From: Cyanobacteria bacterium T3Sed10_344R1
Lineage (GTDB): Bacteria > Cyanobacteriota > Cyanobacteriia > Phormidesmidales > Phormidesmidaceae
NCBI GenBank assembly: GCA_003566335.1
Contig: PXDR01000240.1
Location: 1-7,291 of the forward strand
Length of the DNA stretch: 7,291 nt
Reading direction: 5' to 3'
A program made the translations under genes and the position numbers. Below the pieces are notes generated by a model. The model was not told the origin of the DNA and did no database searches. It worked only from the letters and a program-made list of their open reading frames with translations. Each line of letters starts with the position of its first letter. Position 1 is the stretch's first letter. Shown one piece after another: positions 1 through 5,303 of this stretch.

Positions 1-1010
1 AGCGCGGCGGTCATCGATTCAGCCCCCGCGTTGTAGGTTTCATCCAACAGCACCAGGTCAGGGGACAGGTCGTAGCGCTGTCCTCGGCCAGCGGGCATGG
101 CGACGGTGAGGCCATCCCCTAAGCTGCGCCAGTCGAGGTTAAGGGCCTGAAGAACTGCGATCGCAGCCAGATAGTTCAAAGCATTGTGACGACCGGGCAA
201 GGGTAGGGGCAGGGTGACCCCATCCACCACTAGGGTTTGAGGATCGATGAGTTGACCGGTGAGGTCGCCCCCCGTCAACCCGTAGGTGACGGTGCGTCCT
301 GACCAGACGGATCGAGCCGTGGTCAACAGCAGGGAATCGTCAGCATTCAGGATCGCCAGCCCATCAGCGGGCATTTCGGCTAGGAGTTCGCACTTTGCCG
401 CTGCGATCGCAGCCCGAGAACCCAAGCGGCCAATGTGGGCCGTCCCCACATTGGTAATTACGCCAATCTCCGGCTGGGCAGTTTGGGCCAAGAGGGCAAT
501 CTCCCCTAGGCCGCGCATCGCCATTTCCACCACGCCAAAGCGGTGGTCTGGCGTCAGTTCTAGCAGGGTTTTGGGGACGCCAATCTCGTTGTTGTAGTTG
601 GCTTGGGTCTTGAGCACAGATCCGTGGGGAGCTAGCACCGCCGCAATCAGCTCCTTGGTGGTGGTTTTGCCCACGGAACCAGTGATCGCCACCAAAGTCT
701 TCCCCCACTGTTGCCGCCACCATTGCGCCACCTGGTGATAGGCCACTAGGGTGTCGGGCACCACTAATTGCGGTATGGCGTCAGGAAGTGGCGTGGATAC
801 AATCGCTGCGATCGCACCAGATGCGATCGCAGTTGCCACAAACCCATGACCATCAAACCGCTCCCCCTTTAACGCTAGAAACACCTGACCTCCCGAGACT
901 TGGCGACTGTCAGTCGTCAGCCCTAAGCAAAGCTGATCCGCCAAGGCGGGGGGGCAGTGATGACACTGAGCCTTCAGAAGCTCCGCCAACTGGTCAAGGG
1001 AAAGCTGCAT
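1..1010 (-). CDS. murF: UDP-N-acetylmuramoyl-tripeptide--D-alanyl-D-alanine ligase MurF (C-terminus outside window)
   Basis: MurF is the ATP-dependent cytoplasmic ligase that adds D-Ala-D-Ala to UDP-MurNAc-tripeptide, the last soluble step of peptidoglycan precursor synthesis. Translating the minus strand from the ATG at 1010-1008 gives 336 residues, still open at the window edge. Mur ligases of this type are about 450 residues, so roughly the last quarter is missing. Visible landmarks: N-terminal substrate-binding domain (about 1-100, with TTDSRQV at 32-38); P-loop GSVGKTTTKE at 111-120; NYNNEIGVP at 138-146, typical of MurF; TNVGTAHIG at 186-194; the lysine region AAKCEL at 204-209; HNALN at 275-279; and DETYNAGAESM at 323-333, a MurF signature at the start of the C-terminal domain. 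The next gene is divergent, 492 bp away. No strong Shine-Dalgarno sequence precedes the ATG. The reading frame stays open a little upstream, but this start gives a normal MurF N-terminus. Four HIP1 octamers lie inside the gene. Confidence 0.95.
   Translation of the reverse strand, partial: MQLSLDQLAELLKAQCHHCPPALADQLCLGLTTDSRQVSGGQVFLALKGERFDGHGFVATAIASGAIAAIVSTPLPDAIPQLVVPDTLVAYHQVAQWWRQQWGKTLVAITGSVGKTTTKELIAAVLAPHGSVLKTQANYNNEIGVPKTLLELTPDHRFGVVEMAMRGLGEIALLAQTAQPEIGVITNVGTAHIGRLGSRAAIAAAKCELLAEMPADGLAILNADDSLLLTTARSVWSGRTVTYGLTGGDLTGQLIDPQTLVVDGVTLPLPLPGRHNALNYLAAIAVLQALNLDWRSLGDGLTVAMPAGRGQRYDLSPDLVLLDETYNAGAESMTAA
808..830. repeat. Two HIP1 octamers 15 bp apart
   Basis: GCGATCGC occurs at 808-815 and 823-830 inside murF. 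Other exact copies are at 157-164, 403-410, 5953-5960, 6154-6161, 6178-6185, 6922-6929 and 6948-6955. HIP1 is a known over-represented palindrome of many cyanobacterial genomes and is the main taxonomic clue here. Within murF the two adjacent copies encode parts of the alternating Ala/Ile stretch near residues 60-70. Confidence 0.9.
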
Positions 1011-1357
1011 AACTGAGACAAAACCTAGGTAATAACGATAAGTAGATCAGCCAACTCAGGACATCGCCAATCGAGCAGCCCGACAACTTCACCGAATCTT
1101 TAAGCAAAAGGCTGGCATCTTCAAAAGACACCCCGAACAATCGGGTTTTGTCCGCAGGACTACAGAGTACGCTTAAAGAATTGGTGTAGATATGCAATCA
1201 CGTCTGGTGAAAAAGCTGAGGCATCCCCCAGGCTTGATCTAGTTTAATGAAGGGTGTGGAGAGAGCCAAAAGCAAAACCCTGCGTCCTCCTGATCCGCCA
1301 ACCTGATACCCCAACATCGGTTATCTGCCCCCGCTGAACCCCTGTCTAAATCAGCAC

Positions 1358-1387
1358 CATACTTTTGGCAGACATACTTTTGACAGA
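1358..1387 (+). repeat. Tandem 15-bp duplication
   Basis: CATACTTTTGGCAGA (1358-1372) is followed directly by CATACTTTTGACAGA (1373-1387), two head-to-tail copies with one mismatch. The single difference turns TTGGCA of the first copy into a consensus TTGACA in the second, so the duplication overlaps the -35 box of the promoter candidate at 1380. Confidence 0.85.
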
Positions 1388-1408
1388 CGGTTCCCCAACC
1401 CAGATCAT
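1380..1408 (+). promoter_or_regulatory. Candidate sigma-70-type promoter for the 1503 gene
   Basis: A perfect -35 hexamer TTGACA at 1380-1385 is separated by 17 bp from GATCAT at 1403-1408, which matches four of six positions of TATAAT. It would give a leader of roughly 85-90 nt before the GTG at 1503. The -10 is only fair, so this is an inference from spacing and the perfect -35. Confidence 0.4.
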
Positions 1409-1415
1409 CGGTTAG

Positions 1416-1462
1416 ATCTATTAATCTATTAGGTCAATCTATCAGGACTGAACCATCAGGAC
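1416..1462 (+). repeat. Cluster of 8-bp direct duplications in the leader of the 1503 gene
   Basis: ATCTATTA is repeated exactly head to tail at 1416-1423 and 1424-1431, and a near copy (ATCTATCA) follows at 1437-1444. ATCAGGAC occurs at 1441-1448 and again at 1455-1462. They lie just downstream of the promoter candidate. They could be regulator-binding half-sites or simply slippage products; the sequence does not decide. Confidence 0.7.
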
Positions 1463-1502
1463 GCAAGCGCCCGACCTTGAGCATCTTCCAACTAGACTTA
1501 CC

Positions 1503-2786
1503 GTGAACGCAACCACTGGATACAGCACTAGAATCACTAGCCCAGAGGAGCAAAGTCTCTACGACCACCTGCTCCAACAGGTTCAGGTGGAATCTCCTGA
1601 GCAGATGATTGCGCGGTTCCGGGCGCTGTTCATCGAAGCGGTGGGCTATCCAGATCGGGAAATTGCTCGACTGCTCGATCAAGTGGTGTCCGCTCGCCAG
1701 ATCGAAGAGTCCTTTCAGTACATCCTCAACCGCTGCTGCCACATCTTAATTAACCGCTGGCAGTCTACCCCTCAATACCAGCGGGCAATTCCTGAACTGA
1801 TTGCCCTATTTGAAGATTCACCCAGCCAGGTGATCAACGAAATCTCCCGCAGTCGCTCTGTCCGCCGGGTGCGAGAAGTGGTGGGGCAGTTTTCCCAGAC
1901 TGAGCAGTACGTCATGCTGCGCCGACTTGGTCGGGTGATCAGCGATGAAGCCATCGAAGCAGCTGGCAGTCGTCCCCTGGGGACTTTAATTCGGCGGTAT
2001 CCCTACCTCTACGAACACTGCCTGCTGAGCCAAGAAAGCCCCACAGAGCAACAGCGCCAGGTACGTCGAATTCAGACCGAAGCCCAGCAGCGCTACGAAA
2101 TCGACCTGTCCCAGTACGTCACCTATCGCGTGCGGCGCTCCAGACTACGTCAGCAAGGCGTAGATGTCAGCACTAACAGCCGCATTCTACGACCTACAGC
2201 CAACCCAACCCTCCTCAGCGACCGTGACCTAGTCACCTCCATACAACAATTTTCTGGCAAAGTTGATGGCTGCAACAGCTACCGAGATCTCGCCCAGCGG
2301 TTCACCGCTCAGAGCTGCCAGTCCTCAACATCTTTCGGCGCGTTCAAAGACGATTTGTACGAATATGTCACCGCTGGGATAGATCCTGAGTACGGCAAGC
2401 GAAAGTTCAACAACTTGCTGTACAAGCAGCTGCAAGGCACCTTGCCCGAAAACGATCGCCAGCCGCTGAGTGACTTCTTATCCGTGCGCCTCTGTAGCCA
2501 CCTGTTTAACTTCCTAGTGGTCGATTCCGCCCAGAACCCGCATCACTTTGTGTTTGTTGACCTAATCAACAACCTGGGTGCCGTCAGAACCACCGGCCTG
2601 TTGCTGCGTATCCTGCTGTTTTGCCGTAAGGTTCGCCCCTATCTAGAGCGGCGAATGTCCATCCTGTTTGGCCACTACGAAGCCACCACCCGCGACAACG
2701 TGCGCTGGCTAGTGGAAATGCTAGAGCACCTCAACGTCGCCTTGAGCATTAATTTCGGCAAGGTAGACCTGTCCCACGTTTTCTAG
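1503..2786 (+). CDS. Conserved-looking hypothetical protein, soluble, 427 residues
   Basis: I do not recognise a characterised function. It looks like a cyanobacteria-specific conserved family, but that is an impression, not a search result. The reading frame is 427 codons from a GTG at 1503. An in-frame stop at 1449-1451 limits any extension, and no upstream ATG is available, so GTG is the likely start although no clear Shine-Dalgarno sequence precedes it. The protein has no signal peptide or membrane segment. It is rich in Arg, Gln and Leu and appears mainly helical. Notable stretches: ILNRCCHILINRWQ (about residues 73-86); an Arg-rich helix with SRSVRRVREV (about 114-123); YPYLYEHCLL (about 165-174); a polar, less ordered centre (about 190-260); and a C-terminal half with AFKDDLYEYV, LCSHLFNFLVV and a histidine pair, ending GKVDLSHVF. 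No catalytic or metal-binding motif is obvious. It is preceded by the promoter candidate at 1380 and is probably transcribed alone. Confidence 0.8.
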   Translation: MNATTGYSTRITSPEEQSLYDHLLQQVQVESPEQMIARFRALFIEAVGYPDREIARLLDQVVSARQIEESFQYILNRCCHILINRWQSTPQYQRAIPELIALFEDSPSQVINEISRSRSVRRVREVVGQFSQTEQYVMLRRLGRVISDEAIEAAGSRPLGTLIRRYPYLYEHCLLSQESPTEQQRQVRRIQTEAQQRYEIDLSQYVTYRVRRSRLRQQGVDVSTNSRILRPTANPTLLSDRDLVTSIQQFSGKVDGCNSYRDLAQRFTAQSCQSSTSFGAFKDDLYEYVTAGIDPEYGKRKFNNLLYKQLQGTLPENDRQPLSDFLSVRLCSHLFNFLVVDSAQNPHHFVFVDLINNLGAVRTTGLLLRILLFCRKVRPYLERRMSILFGHYEATTRDNVRWLVEMLEHLNVALSINFGKVDLSHVF

Positions 2787-2857
2787 CGCGTCCTCTAACA
2801 GGTTTCTGAGCTGCCCAACCCGGTAAGGTCATACTCGCCAGGGCAACCGAGAATGTC

Positions 2858-2914
2858 TTGACAAAACCGGACAATCATGATTGAACTGGTAGCTGTAAGC
2901 GGCTTTTTGACAAA
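2858..2914 (+). promoter_or_regulatory. Two TTGACAAA boxes with a 12-bp palindrome between them
   Basis: TTGACAAA occurs at 2858-2865 and again at 2907-2914, each containing a perfect -35 hexamer. Between them, CAATCATGATTG at 2872-2883 is a perfect 12-bp palindrome, placed where the spacer of the first promoter would be, as an operator often is. Neither box has a good -10 at 16-18 bp (best are TTGAAC at 2881 and GTCAAT at 2931, three of six each), so the promoters are uncertain. They precede the 3052 gene by 140-190 bp. Confidence 0.35.
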
Positions 2915-3051
2915 CGTCCGTCCAGCCCAAGTCAATGGGGCTACTCGGGGCGTTATGTTGCTTTTGTTGTCGCTATCGCATTTTGGGTCATCCCCTGCTA
3001 CCGTCTAGGCAGCCTTTGCACCTGGCTGCTCAATCCTTAAGCCTGCTGACT

Positions 3052-4122
3052 ATGACTTACACCCGTTCATCTGATTTACCCCCTGTTGATTCGGCTGCTC
3101 AGTCTCCTGACGCCACCGGGTTTATTGAGTCGTATGCCAACAGCTTGATGGATGAGCTGTTCGTCAATATTGAAGAAGGCATAGAAGGCCAACCCCAAGC
3201 CCTAGAAGCGCTAGAGCGTCACCCAAACCCGATGGGGCTAGGGGATCAAACTGACCCCGCAAATTCGGCCATCGTCCCGGTCACGGCTACCCCAGCCCTC
3301 GACACGGCCTTTGACCCCAGCAATTTGGCTGCGGCAGTCCCCGCAGCGCCAGCGCCCAGCCCGTCTCAAGGGCGCTGGCAGCGGGTTCAGCAACATCCCT
3401 ATCTCTGGACTATCGGGTCTATTGCAGCGGTTACAGCCACCTTGCTGGCGGGTCTAGGGGCTTGGCTGGCCCATAGTCAGACCCAGGTGGAAACCACCGT
3501 TGAATCGACGGTTGGATCAGCTGATGTTCCGGCTGCTGACGTTGCCGCTAGCGGTCAAGATCCCTTTCTGGAATATCTCCGTCGCTCGATTGACGTGATT
3601 GGTCAAAGTGAAGCGACAGCCGGGACGGCGACAGCTACAGCCACTGCTAACGGCGGCGGCGTTTTGACCACCGTGCCGGTTTCTCCCTCAGCAGATGGCG
3701 GCAGTGGCTTACCGCCCCTGCCCGGTGCGTCTGGCAGCAGTAATGCCCTGGGCAGTGATGGCCCCTACAACGTGATTGAGCGGGTCTATATTCCGGTTTA
3801 TCAGCCGCCGACAGCAGCACAGCAGCCTGCGACCCCAGCTGCCCCAGCGCCAACCAGTCCCAGTAATGGCCCGACGGCAGCCGCCCCCAGCCCTGCGCCT
3901 ATTCCAAACGTAGCCCCGGCCAATATCCATACCCTGGTTGGCGTGCTAGAGCTGGGGGAGCGTTCTGCTGCCCTGTTTGAAATCAACAATGTGGCCTATC
4001 GGGTTTATGTTGGTGAACCCATCGGCTCTAGCGGCTGGACGTTGGTTTCTGTGGCTAATCAAGAGGCTGTGGTGCGCCGCAATGGGGAAGTCCGCTCTGT
4101 GTATATGGGCCAGCGATTCTAG
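3052..4122 (+). CDS. Single-pass membrane protein with Pro/Ala linker and GspC/PilP-like C-terminal domain
   Basis: The protein is 356 residues from the ATG at 3052. Residues 1-114 form a polar, acidic N-terminal part that is probably cytoplasmic. A single hydrophobic segment follows at about 117-141 (LWTIGSIAAV... to GAWLAHS). Then comes a long low-complexity linker rich in Pro, Ala, Ser, Thr and Gly (about 142-290), and a compact C-terminal domain (about 291-356) with LVGVLELG, a hydrophobic core, VGEPIGSSGW, and a closing RNGEVRSVYMGQRF. This order (inner-membrane anchor, flexible linker, small beta domain carrying an 'RNG' strand) is that of GspC of type II secretion and PilP of type IV pili. 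Resemblance was judged by eye. The frame is open back to an ATG at 2935, but that extension (39 codons, Cys/Leu-rich, no family look) is less likely than MTYTRSS at 3052. Neither start has a clear Shine-Dalgarno sequence. A role bridging inner and outer membrane in a pilus or secretion machine is inference. Confidence 0.8.
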   Translation: MTYTRSSDLPPVDSAAQSPDATGFIESYANSLMDELFVNIEEGIEGQPQALEALERHPNPMGLGDQTDPANSAIVPVTATPALDTAFDPSNLAAAVPAAPAPSPSQGRWQRVQQHPYLWTIGSIAAVTATLLAGLGAWLAHSQTQVETTVESTVGSADVPAADVAASGQDPFLEYLRRSIDVIGQSEATAGTATATATANGGGVLTTVPVSPSADGGSGLPPLPGASGSSNALGSDGPYNVIERVYIPVYQPPTAAQQPATPAAPAPTSPSNGPTAAAPSPAPIPNVAPANIHTLVGVLELGERSAALFEINNVAYRVYVGEPIGSSGWTLVSVANQEAVVRRNGEVRSVYMGQRF

Positions 4123-4147
4123 CCTTTGGGCGGACAGGTTTCGGCTG

Positions 4148-4160
4148 TTCGACAAGCTCA
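4148..4160. repeat. Fragment of the TTCGACAAGCTCAG repeat
   Basis: TTCGACAAGCTCA here is identical to 13 bases of the left arm of the larger palindromic repeat at 5021-5081. The following bases (AGCTCAAGCTCAGCCTGG) look like a scrambled remnant rather than an intact right arm, so I read this as a decayed copy. Confidence 0.6.
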
Positions 4161-4192
4161 CAGCTCAAGCTCAGCCTGGGCGAATTGGCTAA

Positions 4193-4255
4193 GGCCGCAA
4201 GGCCACACTGAGAATTGCTGCTTTGCAGCATTGAGAACAACGAGTTGAGAACAAC
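4193..4255 (+). repeat. Two short hairpins and an 11-bp direct repeat upstream of the 4335 gene
   Basis: GGCC-GCAA-GGCC at 4193-4204 is a small inverted repeat with a GNRA-type loop. TGCTGC-TTT-GCAGCA at 4216-4230 is a perfect 6-bp stem. Directly after it, TTGAGAACAAC occurs exactly twice, at 4231-4241 and 4245-4255, separated by GAG (period 14 bp). Depending on the unmapped transcription start, these could belong to the 3' end of the upstream transcript or the leader of the next gene. No U-run follows, so neither hairpin is a standard intrinsic terminator. Confidence 0.6.
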
Positions 4256-4320
4256 CCGATAGACTGGATTCACAGTCGGTTGGCGTTATTGGGCCAGCCG
4301 CGACCACCATCCCACGGGCA

Positions 4321-4326
4321 AGAGGA
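4321..4326 (+). promoter_or_regulatory. Ribosome binding site of the 4335 gene
   Basis: AGAGGA lies 8 bases before the ATG at 4335. It is the clearest Shine-Dalgarno sequence of the complete genes in this window and fixes that start. Confidence 0.7.
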
Positions 4327-4334
4327 CGATCATC

Positions 4335-4919
4335 ATGGGCGTGTTTGAAGACCTGAGCCACTTCCTAGAAGCCCGGCTCGATGAATTCTTGCAGGCCAAT
4401 CCCCACCTGGAGCTGATGGCCCTAGAGGAACAGCTGCGGGGCCAAGAAGCAGACGCGATTAACCTGCTCGGGGATCTCAAGCGACGACAGAAGCAGGTCG
4501 AAGACCAGATTTTATCTACGGCTCAATCGGTGCAGCGCTGGCATGGTCGGGTCGAAAAAGCTCGAACGGCAAACCGGCTAGATTTAGTCCAGGCAGCCCA
4601 AGAGCGACAGGCAACGTTGCTGCGTCAGGGCAACACCTTGTGGGGCCAGATGCAGGGGATTAAGGCTCAGATTGAGCAAACCCGCGAATTACAGCAAAAA
4701 ATCCACCGCAAGCGCCAGGAACTCAAGACCAACATCGCCCACGAGCAGCAGGTTCGTCGCACCCAGACCGCCAACCCAGAGTCGAGTTGGGATACCACGG
4801 GGTGGCACCAGCCGCCGGTTAATTCGTTTGGTCAACCCGCAGATCCCCTAGAGGAAAAGTTCATGCGCTGGGAGACTGAAGCTGAACTAGAAGACCTGAA
4901 GCGGCAGATGAAGCGCTAG
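4335..4919 (+). CDS. Coiled-coil protein, probably cyanobacterial TIGR04376 family
   Basis: This is a soluble protein of 194 residues with no known function. The start MGVFEDLSHFLEARLDEFLQ and the phrases NPHLELMALEEQLR (22-35), AQSVQRWHGRVEKA (63-76) and LLRQGNTLWGQMQG (95-108) match my memory of a conserved cyanobacterial family named TIGR04376; I could not check this. Residues about 25-142 are almost uninterrupted charged and Gln-rich helix with few prolines, as in a long antiparallel coiled coil. A disordered Trp/Pro segment (about 147-172) follows, then a short acidic helix PLEEKFMRWETEAELEDLKRQ (171-191). The overall plan loosely recalls PspA/Vipp1-like helical membrane-remodelling proteins, but no sequence motif proves that. 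The start is supported by AGAGGA eight bases upstream. There is 212 bp to the previous gene on the same strand, so separate transcription is likely. Confidence 0.85.
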   Translation: MGVFEDLSHFLEARLDEFLQANPHLELMALEEQLRGQEADAINLLGDLKRRQKQVEDQILSTAQSVQRWHGRVEKARTANRLDLVQAAQERQATLLRQGNTLWGQMQGIKAQIEQTRELQQKIHRKRQELKTNIAHEQQVRRTQTANPESSWDTTGWHQPPVNSFGQPADPLEEKFMRWETEAELEDLKRQMKR

Positions 4920-4960
4920 CGACGGCACAGAATTTCCAAGGAACTGTGGTCAGGAATCAT

Positions 4961-4984
4961 GCTCTAGCGCTCTAGTGCTCTGTC
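4961..4984 (+). repeat. 8-bp tandem repeat, three units
   Basis: GCTCTAGC, GCTCTAGT and GCTCTGTC follow each other at 4961-4968, 4969-4976 and 4977-4984. The last unit is degenerate and overlaps the left arm of the next stem-loop. Confidence 0.7.
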
Positions 4985-5009
4985 AGTCCTAGATTTTAGG
5001 ATCACAGAG
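4978..5009 (+). terminator. Stem-loop downstream of the 4335 gene, possible transcript end
   Basis: CTCTGT (4978-4983) pairs with ACAGAG (5004-5009), and inside it TCCTA (4987-4991) pairs with TAGGA (4997-5001) around the loop GATTT. This gives 6 + 5 bp with a small 3x2 internal loop, 59 bp after the stop codon. There is no U-run, so this would be an RNA 3'-end or processing structure rather than a classic intrinsic terminator. Confidence 0.35.
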
Positions 5010-5020
5010 ACGCTTGAAGA

Positions 5021-5081
5021 CCCTTCGACAAGCTCAGGGTGACCGAACTCATAAACGTTCAGGCTGAGCCTGTCGAAGCCC
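5021..5081. repeat. Imperfect palindromic repeat of the TTCGACAAGCTCAG type (REP/MITE-like)
   Basis: The left arm CTTCGACAAGCTCAG (5023-5037) and right arm CTGAGCCTGTCGAAG (5064-5078) are inverted copies with one mismatch in 15, separated by 26 bp. The flanking CCC at 5021 and at 5079 also frame the element. Repeats with this core are, to my recollection, common in intergenic DNA of many bacteria. It encodes no protein. A decayed partial copy lies at 4148. It could fold as a long hairpin if transcribed. Confidence 0.75.
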
Positions 5082-5152
5082 TAATTCTTAGTCTTGACAC
5101 TGCACTAGGCAGTAGAGTTTGCCGCGCCATAGCCGCACCATGAAAGCACCAT

Positions 5153-5180
5153 AAAAAAAGCGGCCTCCGCAGAGGCCGCT
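5153..5180 (-). terminator. Strong intrinsic terminator, minus strand
   Basis: AGCGGCCTC (5159-5167) and GAGGCCGCT (5172-5180) form a perfect 9-bp GC-rich stem with a 4-base loop. On the minus strand the stem is followed directly by seven T (5159-5153). On the plus strand no T-run follows. The polarity therefore shows a minus-strand transcript arriving from higher coordinates, where there is no protein gene before uraA. Confidence 0.88.
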
Positions 5181-5241
5181 ACAGCTCGCATTGTGTGAGG
5201 AACATCGCATTCCTTACTTACAAAGAATGCCAGTTGATTGT
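5153..5241 (-). ncRNA. Small RNA, probable Yfr1 homologue
   Basis: On the minus strand, a 5' hairpin (5230-5207) has arms GCATTCTTTG and TAAGGAATGC, which pair over 10 bp (eight Watson-Crick, two G-U) around a TAAG loop. An unpaired stretch follows, containing GTTCCTCACAC (5203-5193), and then the 9-bp terminator stem with seven U. Yfr1, a cyanobacterial trans-acting RNA known to repress porin mRNAs in Prochlorococcus, has this order: hairpin, single-stranded ACUCCUCACAC, terminator hairpin, about 55-70 nt. Nine consecutive bases (UCCUCACAC) match that motif; the first two differ. The start near 5241 is inferred from the promoter at 5248-5277 and gives about 89 nt; processing nearer the hairpin would give about 78. 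A small RNA is well supported by structure and terminator; the Yfr1 identity is less sure. Confidence 0.62.
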
Positions 5242-5247
5242 GACGGT

Positions 5248-5277
5248 AGTATGGCTGCTGTATGTTTTTCCTGTCAT
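5248..5277 (-). promoter_or_regulatory. Candidate promoter of the small RNA
   Basis: Reading the minus strand, ATGACA (5277-5272, five of six to TTGACA) is followed after 18 bp by CATACT (5253-5248, four of six to TATAAT). Transcription would begin near 5241, about 11 bases before the 5' hairpin of the small RNA. Confidence 0.5.
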
Positions 5278-5303
5278 AAAGTTGAGAAATTTGAGATGAC
5301 CGG

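Larger units (their letters stand above)
1011..1502. other. Non-coding spacer between divergent murF and the 1503 gene
   Basis: I see no convincing gene in these 492 bp. The 67-codon minus-strand frame running through it ends inside murF and resembles nothing I know. No tRNA-like fold was recognised. A small perfect inverted repeat, CCCGA-ACAA-TCGGG, lies at 1132-1145 and would sit in the murF leader if murF starts transcription upstream of it. The part near the right-hand gene carries short duplications and a promoter candidate, listed separately. Both divergent promoters must lie here, but the murF promoter could not be placed. Confidence 0.6.

Noticed and set aside
286..723. Frames on both strands inside murF
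   Set aside because: Shadows of murF, whose motifs are unmistakable in the chosen frame.
1132..1145. CCCGA-ACAA-TCGGG followed by TTTTG as a plus-strand terminator
   Set aside because: The stem is only 5 bp, the T-run is four, and no plus-strand gene lies upstream for it to terminate.
994..1197. 67-codon minus-strand frame upstream of and overlapping murF
   Set aside because: It overlaps the murF start by 17 bases, has no recognisable family character and no ribosome binding site that I can see.
2935..3051. N-terminal extension of the 3052 gene from an upstream ATG
   Set aside because: It would add 39 Cys/Leu-rich residues with no signal-peptide layout; the ATG at 3052 gives a more typical polar N-terminus. 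It cannot be ruled out without homologues.
5218..5277. 19-codon minus-strand ORF starting ATGACAGG and ending in the 5' hairpin of the small RNA
   Set aside because: Its ATG coincides with the proposed -35 of the small RNA, it has no Shine-Dalgarno sequence, and the peptide is not a known small photosynthetic protein.
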